Below, piece by piece: positions 27,167 through 35,381 of a stretch of DNA of 64,000 nt. Location of the stretch: NCBI RefSeq assembly GCF_019931195.1, contig NZ_JAIOUO010000002.1, positions 558,001 to 622,000 of the forward strand, given 5' to 3'. Positions within the stretch are counted from its first letter, which is position 1. Each line of letters begins with the position of its first letter. The notes beneath the pieces are model-generated. The model had not been told where the DNA came from and ran no database searches. It was given only the letters and a program-made list of their open reading frames with translations. The position numbers were made by a program, and so were the translations under genes. The DNA is from Marinobacter sp. F4216 (lineage in GTDB: Bacteria > Pseudomonadota > Gammaproteobacteria > Pseudomonadales > Oleiphilaceae).

Positions 27167-27625
27167 TTAACCCAGGGTGTCCTCGAAAAAAGCGGTTTGC
27201 ACGGCCTCGCTGATCCGGCCTGAGTGTCCACTCTTAAGGGCTTGGCGGATACGGTGGATGTGGGTGGACAGATCTTTTTGCACCGAGTCCGGGAGCGCTT
27301 CCCTTTCGACGGACTCCCGAGGCAGAGCCTGGTGTTCCAGGGTCGGGCTGCTCAGGCGCACAAAGGCTTTCTGGGTGAGTACCGCCTGATCCAACGCTTC
27401 CTGGCGAATGGTGTCCACGTAGCGCAACAGACCTTCCTCCTGAAGCCAGAGCAGGGCGCTGAAGCATGCCATGTGGCGTTTGCTGTGCAGACCGAACTCG
27501 TCCGGCTCGTCGGGGCCGGCGATATCCTCGACAAAGACGTTTACCCGGCGGGGGAACGAGCCGTAGAGCTGCACCAGGGCTATGGCAACGTCCTTGTAGA
27601 ATTCCTCCACATGAATATCGGCCAT
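27167..27625 (-). CDS. Conserved protein of unknown function downstream of alaA
   Basis: 152 residues from the ATG at 27625, which has CGGAG six bases upstream; an earlier start 42 bases up would overlap the alaA end. I do not recognise a named family. The protein is soluble, without signal or membrane segment, and predominantly helical. Notable stretches are EEFYKDVAIALVQLYGSFPRR, here with FYKDVAIALVQLYGSF most distinctive, GLHSKRHMACFSALLWLQEEGLLRYVD, and a helical end HIHRIRQALKSGHSGRISEAV. The middle looks like a winged-helix-like region (ALLWLQEEGLLRY), but this is weak. It is 10 bases downstream of alaA and probably in its transcript. Confidence 0.7.
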   Translation of the reverse strand: MADIHVEEFYKDVAIALVQLYGSFPRRVNVFVEDIAGPDEPDEFGLHSKRHMACFSALLWLQEEGLLRYVDTIRQEALDQAVLTQKAFVRLSSPTLEHQALPRESVEREALPDSVQKDLSTHIHRIRQALKSGHSGRISEAVQTAFFEDTLG

Positions 27626-27635
27626 GGGATCTCCG

Positions 27636-28850
27636 TTACTGCTGATAATTGCTGAGGAACCGGCCAAGCCTGGCCATGGAGTCCTCTAGTACGTCTTCCC
27701 GTGGCAGGAATACAACCCTGAGGTGCTGCTTGTCGTCGATATTGAACGCTGAGCCCTGCACCAGAAGGATTTTTTCCTGCAGAAGCAGGTCCAGTACCAG
27801 CCTCTCGTCGTTGGCAATCGGGAAGTATTTGGGATCCAGTTTCGGGAAAAGGTACAGCGCTCCCTGTGGTTTTACGCAACTGACGCCGGGGATGTCATTA
27901 AGCATGCGCCAGGCCGTTTCCCGTTGCTGGTAGAGGCGACCTCCCGGTGTGACCAGATCGTTGATCGACTGGTAGCCGCCGAGGGATGTCTGTATTGCGA
28001 GCTGGGCGGGGACGTTTGAACAGAGACGCATGTTTGACAGCATCTCGATGCCCTCGATCAGGTCCCGGGCCCTGTGCTTGGCGCCGCTGACAATCATCCA
28101 GCCGGACCGGTAGCCGGCAGCGCGGTAGTTCTTGGACAAGCCGTTGTAGGTGAGAAACAGCACATCGTCGGCCAGCGACGCGGTAGAGACGTGCTGGGTC
28201 TGGTCGTAGAGGATCTTGTCGTAAATCTCGTCCGATAGGATGATGAGGTTGTGCTCGCGAGCCAGCTCAATCACCTGTTCCAGCAGTTCCTTTGCGTAAA
28301 CAGCACCGGTCGGGTTGTTGGGGTTAATCAGAACAATCGCCCGGGTGCGAGAGGTGATTTTTTTCTTGATGTCGTCGAGGTCCGGAAACCAGTCTTGCTG
28401 TTCGTCGCAGCGGTAATGAACTGGCTTGCCGCTGGACAGGGTGACTGCGGCTGTCCAGAGCGGATAGTCCGGGGCCGGGATCAGTACTTCATCACCGGTG
28501 TTGAGCAGAGCCTGCATGGACATCACGATGAGTTCGCTGACGCCGTTACCCAGGAAGATGTCGTCTATATCGACTTTGTCGATGCCGCGCTGCTGACAAT
28601 AATGCATGACGGCCTTGCGAGCGGAGAAGAGTCCCTTGGATTCTACATAGCCCTGAGCCTGGTGCATGTTGTAGATTACGTCCTGCTGAATTTCTTCAGG
28701 GACGTCCAATTCAAAGGCCGCAGGGTTGCCGATGTTGAGCTTGAGGACCCGATGGCCTTCTTCTTCCAGGCGGCGCGCCTCCCGAAGAACCACTCCGCGT
28801 ATTTCGTAACATACGTTATCCAGCTTGGCGGACTTGTGGTAGTTCTGCAT
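27636..28850 (-). CDS. alaA: Alanine-synthesising aminotransferase, AlaA type
   Basis: 404 residues; E. coli AlaA has 405. It is a class I PLP aminotransferase that forms alanine from pyruvate and glutamate. The PLP lysine lies in NGLSKNYRAAGYRSGW. Other fold-type I landmarks are FLGNGVSELI, the INPNNPTGAVY asparagine stretch, and LSDEIYDKILYD. The N terminus (SAKLDNVCYEIRGVVLREARRLE) is diagnostic of the AlaA subgroup rather than AspC or AvtA. An inverted repeat ATCAA-N5-TTGAT lies 33-47 bases upstream. A small unknown gene follows 10 bases downstream. Confidence 0.9.
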   Translation of the reverse strand: MQNYHKSAKLDNVCYEIRGVVLREARRLEEEGHRVLKLNIGNPAAFELDVPEEIQQDVIYNMHQAQGYVESKGLFSARKAVMHYCQQRGIDKVDIDDIFLGNGVSELIVMSMQALLNTGDEVLIPAPDYPLWTAAVTLSSGKPVHYRCDEQQDWFPDLDDIKKKITSRTRAIVLINPNNPTGAVYAKELLEQVIELAREHNLIILSDEIYDKILYDQTQHVSTASLADDVLFLTYNGLSKNYRAAGYRSGWMIVSGAKHRARDLIEGIEMLSNMRLCSNVPAQLAIQTSLGGYQSINDLVTPGGRLYQQRETAWRMLNDIPGVSCVKPQGALYLFPKLDPKYFPIANDERLVLDLLLQEKILLVQGSAFNIDDKQHLRVVFLPREDVLEDSMARLGRFLSNYQQ

Positions 28851-28882
28851 GGGAGACTCACTTCCTTGGTTAGTGTGCTGTG

Positions 28883-28897
28883 ATCAATGTTATTGAT
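28883..28897. repeat. Inverted repeat upstream of alaA
   Basis: ATCAA-TGTTA-TTGAT, a perfect five-base inverted repeat 33-47 bases upstream of the alaA start. It could be an operator. The half-site order is opposite to an FNR/ANR box. Confidence 0.3.
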
Positions 28898-29044
28898 TTG
28901 AGGCTCTTATTCTAGCTGAGCACGGGGAGCCAACAACAGGGCAATTGTGATGAATTGTGGCCTGCTTTGCGGGTTTGGAGCGAAGCCGGGGAGTGGGTGA
29001 GGCCGGTCATCAGGGAGTGTGCCTAGGGTTGTTTTACGCCTAAA

Positions 29045-29056
29045 ATTGTGCACAAT
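29045..29056. promoter_or_regulatory. Palindromic operator candidate upstream of the peroxidase-ohrR pair
   Basis: ATTGTGCACAAT is a perfect 12-base palindrome, with another AATTG half 3 bases further (AATTGCA). It lies 45-56 bases upstream of the peroxidase GTG. AATTG/CAATT half-sites are the hallmark of OhrR operators, and an OhrR-type gene is second in the operon, so autorepression is likely. Confidence 0.5.
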
Positions 29057-29100
29057 CTAATTGCAAGAAATTTATGTTCGGAGAAATCAAGGAGAGTCGC

Positions 29101-29586
29101 GTGTCCGAATCGAGTATTTACGACTTCACGGTGAATGATATTCAGGGAAACGAGAAGAGCATGGCGGATTTCCGCGGCAAAGTGCTTCTCATCGTCAATA
29201 CGGCCAGCAAGTGTGGCTTCACCCCTCAGTTTGAGGGGCTTCAGGCTCTGTATTCGGATCTTCAGGAGAAAGGGCTCGAGGTGTTGGGCTTTCCCTGCAA
29301 CCAGTTCATGAATCAGGATCCAGGCAACAACGAGTCCATCAGTGAATTCTGTAGCCTGAACTATGGGGTTAGCTTTCCCATGTTTGCGAAGATTGAGGTC
29401 AACGGTGATGGAACTCATCCCCTGTACCGCTTCCTCAAGAAAGAGGCCAAAGGCCTGATGGGAACCGAAAAGGTCAAATGGAATTTCACCAAGTTCCTGG
29501 TGGGTCCTGACGGTGAGGTTGTGCGCCGATATCCGCCCACGGCCAAGCCGGAAGACATTCGCAAAGACATAGAAAAGCTGCTGTAG
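29101..29586 (+). CDS. Glutathione peroxidase family protein (thiol peroxidase, BsaA/GpxA type)
   Basis: 161 residues from the GTG at 29101, chosen because AAGGAG precedes it by seven bases and the resulting length equals the family norm; an in-frame ATG at 29074 has no such site. It reduces hydroperoxides with glutathione or, more often in bacteria, thioredoxin. The peroxidatic residue is cysteine, not selenocysteine, in [15 protein letters not shown]. The partner glutamine is in [12 protein letters not shown] and the tryptophan in [10 protein letters not shown]. An OhrR-type repressor gene follows 2 bases later, which points to organic peroxide induction. Assignment is secure; the reductant is unknown. 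Confidence 0.93.
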   Translation: MSESSIYDFTVNDIQGNEKSMADFRGKVLLIVNTASKCGFTPQFEGLQALYSDLQEKGLEVLGFPCNQFMNQDPGNNESISEFCSLNYGVSFPMFAKIEVNGDGTHPLYRFLKKEAKGLMGTEKVKWNFTKFLVGPDGEVVRRYPPTAKPEDIRKDIEKLL

Positions 29587-29588
29587 AC

Positions 29589-30053
29589 ATGGCCGGAACA
29601 GACAACCCTCTCGCGCTGGATAATCAGGTCTGCTTCGCGCTGTACGCCGCCAATCGTGCGGTGACAGCGCGTTATCGTCCTTTGCTGGCGGAGCTGAATC
29701 TGACCTACCCGCAATACCTGGTCATGCTGGTATTATGGGAAGGGGAGGATGCCGGCGATGTGATCCGGGTGTCTGATCTGGGGCATCGGCTGCGGTTGGA
29801 TTCGGGAACCCTCACGCCCTTGCTCAAGCGTCTGGCCGAGCGGGGGCTGATTGAGCGGCGCCGGAGTGAGCAGGACGAACGCGTGGTAACCGTGTCGCTA
29901 ACGGATCAGGGCCGAAGCCTGAAAGCGCAGGCCAGGTCTGTGCCTGAGCGGTTGCTGTGTGGTCTGGGTGTGGATGAGGGCCGACTCATGGCCCTGCGCA
30001 AGGAGCTCAGGGCAGTTCTGAAGTCGCTGGAGGCATCGGCGCCCAACGATTGA
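29589..30053 (+). CDS. ohrR: MarR-family organic peroxide sensor, OhrR type
   Basis: 154 residues. OhrR proteins are dimeric repressors released when an N-terminal cysteine is oxidised by organic hydroperoxide. The sensing cysteine is C15 in LDNQVCFALYAANRAV, and a second cysteine at 124 (RLLCGLG) fits the two-cysteine class. The winged helix is clear: YPQYLVMLVLWE, LGHRLRLDSGTLTPLLKRL, and the wing ERRRSEQDERVVTVSLT. The gene follows the glutathione peroxidase gene by 2 bases instead of the usual ohr. Its last 47 bases overlap the end of the convergent sensor-kinase gene. Confidence 0.9.
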   Translation: MAGTDNPLALDNQVCFALYAANRAVTARYRPLLAELNLTYPQYLVMLVLWEGEDAGDVIRVSDLGHRLRLDSGTLTPLLKRLAERGLIERRRSEQDERVVTVSLTDQGRSLKAQARSVPERLLCGLGVDEGRLMALRKELRAVLKSLEASAPND

Positions 30054-32364
30054 CAATTTCCTCCAGCCGGGACCGGTTGTAAGGTTTGGTCAGGTAGTCG
30101 TTCATGCCGCAGGCCAGGCAATCCTCTTTGTCGCCCTCCATGACATTGGCGGTGACAGCGATAATTGGCAGGTCTCTCAGACTGGGATTCTTCCGAATCT
30201 CTCGCGTGGCCTCATAGCCATCCATGACGGGCATATGGCAGTCCATCAGTACCAGGTCGTACGATCCCGATTCGAATGCTTCCAGAGCCTCCCGGCCATG
30301 CTGGGCGGTGGCAACGCGGTGGCCAAGCTTCTTGAGAATGCTGGCCGCCACCAGTTGGTTGACCCGGTTGTCCTCTACCAACAGTATGTCGAGCGTCAGA
30401 TCTGCTGCTGGCGGTTCGAGGTCGACGTTGGAATCCGCCTCGAGTGGGCCCCAAGGCAGGCCGGCGGCGTGACACAGGCATCGTAACAGTTCCTCTCGGC
30501 GGACCGGCAAATTCAGTGCATTGGTGTCGGCCAGTTTGGAGGTGTGGGCGCCAAGACGATCGGTAAGCACCACACCAGGTCCTTTCCAGTGCTTGGCAAC
30601 GGCCATGCCGCTTGAATCATCATCGGCAATCAGGGCGATGAGAATGCCCTGTTTGGACTGCCCGACCTCCCGGGTGGGAATGCCCCAAGCCGACAATTGC
30701 CGTTCGATGGGACGGCGATGAGGGTTGGACTTCGGTATGGCCAAGGCCACACCAATGGTACGGAGGCTTTCAGCAACTTCTGGTAATTTTCCGGGTGCAT
30801 ACTGACCTTGGATGGCCAGTGGCAGGGAAACCCTGAATTGCGCGCCCTTTCCCTGTTCCGACTCCACCTGGATTCGCCCGTGCATGTGTTCCACGAGCTG
30901 CTGGCAAAGTGTCAGGCCCAGCCCGGTTCCGCCATAGAGTCGGGTGGTTTCAGCATCAGCTTGGGAGAAGGGCGAAAAAATCCGCTTGAGACTGTTTTCC
31001 GGGATACCAATGCCAGTATCTGTCACCTCAAGGGTCAAACTGCCTCGGTCATGACTCGCCTGAATTCGAACCGTCCCGGCCTCGGTAAATTTGACCGCAT
31101 TGTTCAGCAGGTTGTTGAGAACCTGGCGAATCCGGGTCGGATCGCCAATCAGGCTATAGGGCAATGTGGGGTCGATGTCGCAGACCAGTTCAATCCCTTT
31201 TTCGTGCGCTTGCTGGGCGTGCAGGGACGCCGACTCCTCAATCAGTTTGCGGGGATTGAACGGTATGTTTTCCAGATTGAGTTTGCCGGCTTCGACCTTC
31301 GAGATGTCCAGTATGTCATTCAGCAGGCAGAGCAGGTTTTCACCGGCCTTCAGGGCAATATCCAGTCGTTCCCGCTGATTCGCTTTCAGTTCGCTCTGCA
31401 GGGTTAATCCCAGCATCCCGAGCAAGCCGTTGAGCGGCGTTCGGATCTCATGGCTCATGTTGGCCAGGAAACTGGCCCGGGTTCTGGCTCGCTGGACGGC
31501 CTCTTCCTTGGCCTTGATAAGAGCCTGGTTGCCTCGTTGCAGGGCCTCGTTTTTCTCGGAGATTTCCCGGGTTCGGTCTTTTACCTCATGCTCAAGGTGG
31601 TTGGAGTGGTTTTTCATGGCGCTTTCCGCCGCGCGCAGCTGAGCCAGGCTTGAATCGATCGTGTTCAGGTGCTGATTGATGATCGTGACGAGGGTGCCGA
31701 TTTCGTCCTGTTCGTGAGTCCTTGGTAGCGGCAGGCGAGTCTTTTCCGGCGATTTGGTATCGACTCTGCCCAGCGCGCCAATGACATTCAGGAGGGGGCG
31801 GGTAAGGGCGAGGTAAAAGATGCCCAGAAGGGCTGCCGACAAGGCAAGGCTTTTAAGAAGCCCACTGATCAGCGTGTAAGTGGCCCGCTCCAAAAACTGA
31901 ACACCGTAGTGGTAGGTGTCGATGGTGAGGGTCAGTCGCCCAAGCTCAAGGTTGTCGTGTTGGGTCGTCTGCAAATCCTGGGTAAAGACCCGGTTTTCCT
32001 CGAACAAAAGGTCGCTGGCCCAGCGGTAGGGGGAGTCCGGGCTCCGGCCGCTCGAGGCGGCCATGGTGAAGTCTTCGTTGTCGATAATGCGGGCATCGAT
32101 GACCGCGGGGTGCTTCAGCAGGCCGTCCAGCAGTTCGTTGGCCAGGATAATATCGATGTTGTAGGCGATCTGGGAGGCAGGGCTGATACTGATGTCCATC
32201 AACGCATGGATTTCATCCTCCATGGAGTCCCGTGCCTTGAAGTATTCGAGATTGATCTGGATGAGGTTGAGGATGAGTCCCAGCGCCATGGCTACCAGAA
32301 CGGTGTCCCGGGTGAGGCGTTTTGACAGATGTTGCCTGAATCCTGACATCACTGCTTTATCCAA
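30007..32364 (-). CDS. Hybrid sensor histidine kinase/response regulator (BarA-like layout)
   Basis: 785 residues. Two membrane helices (about 21-41 and 165-188) flank a periplasmic sensor of about 120 residues. A HAMP-like linker and coiled coil lead to the kinase: phosphorylated H305 in NMSHEIRTPLNGLLG, N box LNNLLNNAVKF, and G boxes DTGIGIPENSL and GGTGLGLTLCQQLV. Residues about 545-640 look like a degenerate receiver. The C-terminal receiver is intact, with VEDNRVNQ and the phosphoacceptor D708 in DLVLMDCHMPVMDG. No Hpt domain is present, so the phosphorelay needs a separate Hpt protein. A membrane protein gene is 27 bases upstream in the same direction. Its 3' end overlaps the ohrR gene by 47 bases. 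Confidence 0.9.
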   Translation of the reverse strand: MDKAVMSGFRQHLSKRLTRDTVLVAMALGLILNLIQINLEYFKARDSMEDEIHALMDISISPASQIAYNIDIILANELLDGLLKHPAVIDARIIDNEDFTMAASSGRSPDSPYRWASDLLFEENRVFTQDLQTTQHDNLELGRLTLTIDTYHYGVQFLERATYTLISGLLKSLALSAALLGIFYLALTRPLLNVIGALGRVDTKSPEKTRLPLPRTHEQDEIGTLVTIINQHLNTIDSSLAQLRAAESAMKNHSNHLEHEVKDRTREISEKNEALQRGNQALIKAKEEAVQRARTRASFLANMSHEIRTPLNGLLGMLGLTLQSELKANQRERLDIALKAGENLLCLLNDILDISKVEAGKLNLENIPFNPRKLIEESASLHAQQAHEKGIELVCDIDPTLPYSLIGDPTRIRQVLNNLLNNAVKFTEAGTVRIQASHDRGSLTLEVTDTGIGIPENSLKRIFSPFSQADAETTRLYGGTGLGLTLCQQLVEHMHGRIQVESEQGKGAQFRVSLPLAIQGQYAPGKLPEVAESLRTIGVALAIPKSNPHRRPIERQLSAWGIPTREVGQSKQGILIALIADDDSSGMAVAKHWKGPGVVLTDRLGAHTSKLADTNALNLPVRREELLRCLCHAAGLPWGPLEADSNVDLEPPAADLTLDILLVEDNRVNQLVAASILKKLGHRVATAQHGREALEAFESGSYDLVLMDCHMPVMDGYEATREIRKNPSLRDLPIIAVTANVMEGDKEDCLACGMNDYLTKPYNRSRLEEIVNRWAPMPPATSELP

Positions 32365-32391
32365 TCTCTGTTGGCGGTACCCTGAAAATAC

Positions 32392-33168
32392 TCAATTGTC
32401 ATTGTCGGCCCGCTTTGTCATCCGCTCTTCCTTGTGGAGGGGCTGGCCCGATTCCCGGTCCCGCCTGGCTTGAAGCCCCGTGCTGGCGGTTTCCTTACCA
32501 TCGACATTCAGCGCTTCCAGTTCCCTGATACGTGTTCGGAAGCTCTTGATAGCGCGCAATGCAATGGGATTGTCCCGCGATTTGCCGAGTTCTGTACTGG
32601 CAAGGTGGTAGGCCTGGATCGCTTTTTGGATCCGGTTCTGCTTTACATACTCCCTGGCCTGGAATACGTGCATGTCGGCGTCGGTTTTATGAGCAAGGAA
32701 CCGAAGGTACTTAAGATTTTTCCTGGCGGTGGCTGAATCTATCTTGCCGTCTTTGTGCATGCCCTCGATAAGAGTAGCAAGACTCTGGAGGCGTCCCTTT
32801 ACCTCGCCTGCACGTTCCGGAGAGTCAATTTTGACCGGCTTCCGATCGTCCCCGTTTTCGAGAATCTGTTGTTTGGTCTGTTGGCAGGATTCTAGCCAGT
32901 TTTGGGCTGGCAGGTCTGCCCTAAGGCGTGTCAGTTGACGGCTGGCGTATTCCATCTGGTTCACAAGCAGTAGCTTGAGTTCGGCATTAAGGTATTGGCC
33001 TGGAATGTCCGAGAGCAGTCCAAGGGCATGGTTGTAGGTGTTTTCATTGGCGGTGGTTTTTCGCAGCCTTTCAATCCGGGCGCGTCTCCGCATTTGCCTG
33101 ATACCAATGAAGACAATCGAGGTGACAACCACAGCGGCGAGGATGGAGACGATAGTTGTTGTGTTCAT
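32392..33168 (-). CDS. Membrane-anchored helical protein of unknown function, upstream of the sensor kinase
   Basis: 258 residues. One N-terminal membrane helix (TIVSILAAVVVTSIVFIGI) is followed by a basic RRRARIERLRK segment, so the bulk is likely cytoplasmic. The rest is strongly helical and charged, with repeated short helices resembling a tetratricopeptide-like array (AREYVKQNRIQKAIQAYHLASTE). The end is hydrophilic and closes with DNDN. I know no named function. It is transcribed just before the hybrid histidine kinase (27-base gap), so it may be an accessory protein of that signalling system; this is inference from position only. Codon use resembles the neighbours. Confidence 0.7.
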   Translation of the reverse strand: MNTTTIVSILAAVVVTSIVFIGIRQMRRRARIERLRKTTANENTYNHALGLLSDIPGQYLNAELKLLLVNQMEYASRQLTRLRADLPAQNWLESCQQTKQQILENGDDRKPVKIDSPERAGEVKGRLQSLATLIEGMHKDGKIDSATARKNLKYLRFLAHKTDADMHVFQAREYVKQNRIQKAIQAYHLASTELGKSRDNPIALRAIKSFRTRIRELEALNVDGKETASTGLQARRDRESGQPLHKEERMTKRADNDN

Positions 33169-33407
33169 CGGTCAGTCACAAACTCCGGACTTGGAAGAAA
33201 CAGATGCCCATCGCGGCCTATAGGTCTTGATAGCATTCAACCACGCACATAAAAGAATACCAGAAATGAATCGTTTGCCTTATTCGGAAGGGTGATGGTG
33301 ATATTCAGCCATAGATGTCATGAATCTTTCTGCTTGTGTATATTGTTCGAATGAATGATGTGTGAGCGAGGCACCGATCTCAGGTTGCCATTTTCCCGGA
33401 GCTGCTG

Positions 33408-34418
33408 ATGGATCTTTCCCGAGTCGATTTGAACCTGCTGGTTTATCTTGATGTTCTCCTGCGGGAGCGAAATGTCACCAAGGCTGCCAACCATCTTGGC
33501 ATAACCCAGCCTGCGATGAGTAATGGCTTGAGACGCCTGCGAGACTTGTTTGGTGACCCTTTGCTGGTGCGCACAAGTGAGGGCATGACTGCTACGGAGC
33601 GAGGGCGTGAGTTGCAGCCGGCGGTAAGGGGTATTCTCTCGGATATTGAACAGGCCGTGCAGGAAAAAAACCCTTTCTCGGCACAGGAAAGTCACCGGGT
33701 ATTCCGGATTATGGCCAGTGACTACGCCGAATCCTGCCTGATGCCCCGGGTACTTCGTCGGATTCGTCAGGAGGCGCCCCACGTCACCCTGGATGTGCTG
33801 ACACCAAGTGACGTCAGTTTTCTGGACGTGGAGCAGGGTCGGCTGGATATGGCCATCAACCGCTTCGATAAGATTCCCCAGTCATTTCACCAGAAAATTC
33901 TCTGGACCGAGTACTTTGCCTGCTTGATGAGTGCCCGGAATCCAATGGTCAATCAGCCGTTCACCCTTGATACCTACCTGGACGCCAGTCATATCTGGGT
34001 CAGTAAAACCGGTTTTGGTGTTGGCGTTGGGGTGAACCCCAAAGACGTTCAGCGCCTGGGTTGGGTGGATGAGGCTCTTGCCCGAATGGGGCGGAAACGG
34101 CAAATTTCTGTGTTCACCCGGCACTACCAGGTGGCCATGCTGTTGGCCGAGCAGCACGACCTGATTGCTACCCTGCCATCACGGGCAGCCTGGCTCCAGC
34201 GAGGCAACACCGATCTGGTGGTGAAAGTGCCCCCCTTCGAGATTCCTCCGTTTGAGTTGAAGATGGCGTGGAGCCCTTTGCTGCAGCACAACACGGATCA
34301 TCAGTGGTTACGGAAGTTGATTCTTGAGGTGGCCGAGGAGGTGGACGCGGAGTTCGTGCCATTTGGCGCGCAGTTTGAGTCCAGTGATTTGCCGGCTACC
34401 GGCCACTCAGAGCGGTAG
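33408..34418 (+). CDS. LysR family transcriptional regulator
   Basis: 336 residues. The N-terminal helix-turn-helix is typical of the NodD/LeuO-like subgroup: MDLSRVDLNLLVYLDVLL, RNVTKAANHLGITQPAMSNGLRRLRDLFGDPLLVRTSEGM (key part AANHLGITQPAMSN). The rest is the two-lobed effector-binding domain. The effector is not predictable. The C-terminal tail is about 20 residues longer than usual (FGAQFESSDLPATGHSER). The start has CGGAG upstream. The divergent neighbour is the helical membrane protein gene 239 bases away. The 3' end overlaps the convergent GNAT gene by 12 bases. Confidence 0.9.
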   Translation: MDLSRVDLNLLVYLDVLLRERNVTKAANHLGITQPAMSNGLRRLRDLFGDPLLVRTSEGMTATERGRELQPAVRGILSDIEQAVQEKNPFSAQESHRVFRIMASDYAESCLMPRVLRRIRQEAPHVTLDVLTPSDVSFLDVEQGRLDMAINRFDKIPQSFHQKILWTEYFACLMSARNPMVNQPFTLDTYLDASHIWVSKTGFGVGVGVNPKDVQRLGWVDEALARMGRKRQISVFTRHYQVAMLLAEQHDLIATLPSRAAWLQRGNTDLVVKVPPFEIPPFELKMAWSPLLQHNTDHQWLRKLILEVAEEVDAEFVPFGAQFESSDLPATGHSER

Positions 34419-35372
34419 CTCCCTTAGTTCCAGTGAGCTGCGACCGGCGTCCCACATGCGCTGGAAATTCTCCGATAGCAGTTTCACCCGCCCGCTGTCT
34501 GAGAACTTGGCGACCCCCTCGGGCTTGTAGAAATCGTGGCGGAAAACCACGCCCTCCCGATCGGCCAGCAGAAACGGCTGGTCTTCCGACGGATGGTCGT
34601 CGCTGGTCAGTCGGAGCTCAATTCTGCTGGGTAACCGGCGCATCAATTCCACCAGACGGTGCCGCCGTTTCACAAGCGGTTTGTCGTCGTGAATGAGCAG
34701 GCGAACCTCGCTCAGCCTGTGGCGGCGAGCGAGCTGGGATATCAGTTCGCGAAACCGGAAGCGATCGTACAGGTCGTGCTCCAGAAACCGGTCATACAGC
34801 CAGATTCTTTGCCGGGCCTGTCCAGCCACCGAGTCCAGTAGGCTGAGCATGTGCTTTTCTTCGCTAAACAGCCAGCTGGTGTCGTCCTCGCCGAGTATAT
34901 GAGGGGTACTTTGATCCTGGAGGGACTGGCTCACCAGGTCCGGCGACAGGCAGCGCATGTCTACATGAGGAATGCCGGCATCGTCGTAGAGGTCGGAACA
35001 CACGTGGAAGCCTGAACGCTGATAAAAGGGGATCGCGTACTCCTGCGCGGAGAGCACAATTTCCGGGTGGCTGACAGCGGCATCGTTCATGACGTGCCGA
35101 AGCAAGGCTTCGCCGATACCCTGGCCCCGAAAATCGGGGAGTATGGCCATCCGGCCTATGTGGGCCGTCTCGCCCGGCGTCCCGAAAAGCCTCGCTACCC
35201 CGGCGGGTGTGTTGCCGGGCAATACCGCCAGATAGTGATCGGCGATCTCGTCGGTGTCATCCCATTCCAGCTCGGGAGGGACACGTTGCTCCCGGATAAA
35301 CACCTGCTCCCGGATGTCCCGGATGTGTCCCGGCGCCAGTTGCCAGCTGTACTTCCTGAACTTGAGGTTCAT
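34407..35372 (-). CDS. GNAT N-acetyltransferase fused to a C-terminal domain of unknown role
   Basis: 321 residues. The first 150 form a GNAT acetyltransferase of the YjcF/ElaA-like type: IREQVFIREQRVPPELEWD, the acetyl-CoA loop LPDFRGQGIGEALLRHVM, and ALSAQEYAIPFYQRSGF-like segment LSAQEYAIPFYQRSGF. The C-terminal 170 residues are a second domain (WLYDRFLEHDLYDRFRFRELISQL, LLIHDDKPLVKRRHRLVELMRR) with the look of a phospholipase-D-like fold lacking obvious HKD residues. A related fusion next to purB is familiar from Pseudomonas. The substrate is unknown. roxA ends 9 bases upstream. Confidence 0.82.
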   Translation of the reverse strand: MNLKFRKYSWQLAPGHIRDIREQVFIREQRVPPELEWDDTDEIADHYLAVLPGNTPAGVARLFGTPGETAHIGRMAILPDFRGQGIGEALLRHVMNDAAVSHPEIVLSAQEYAIPFYQRSGFHVCSDLYDDAGIPHVDMRCLSPDLVSQSLQDQSTPHILGEDDTSWLFSEEKHMLSLLDSVAGQARQRIWLYDRFLEHDLYDRFRFRELISQLARRHRLSEVRLLIHDDKPLVKRRHRLVELMRRLPSRIELRLTSDDHPSEDQPFLLADREGVVFRHDFYKPEGVAKFSDSGRVKLLSENFQRMWDAGRSSLELRELPL

Positions 35373-35381
35373 GTCACCTGG

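Noticed and set aside
28883..28897. FNR/ANR box upstream of alaA
   Set aside because: The half-sites are ATCAA...TTGAT, the reverse of the required TTGAT...ATCAA order, and the spacer is five bases instead of four.
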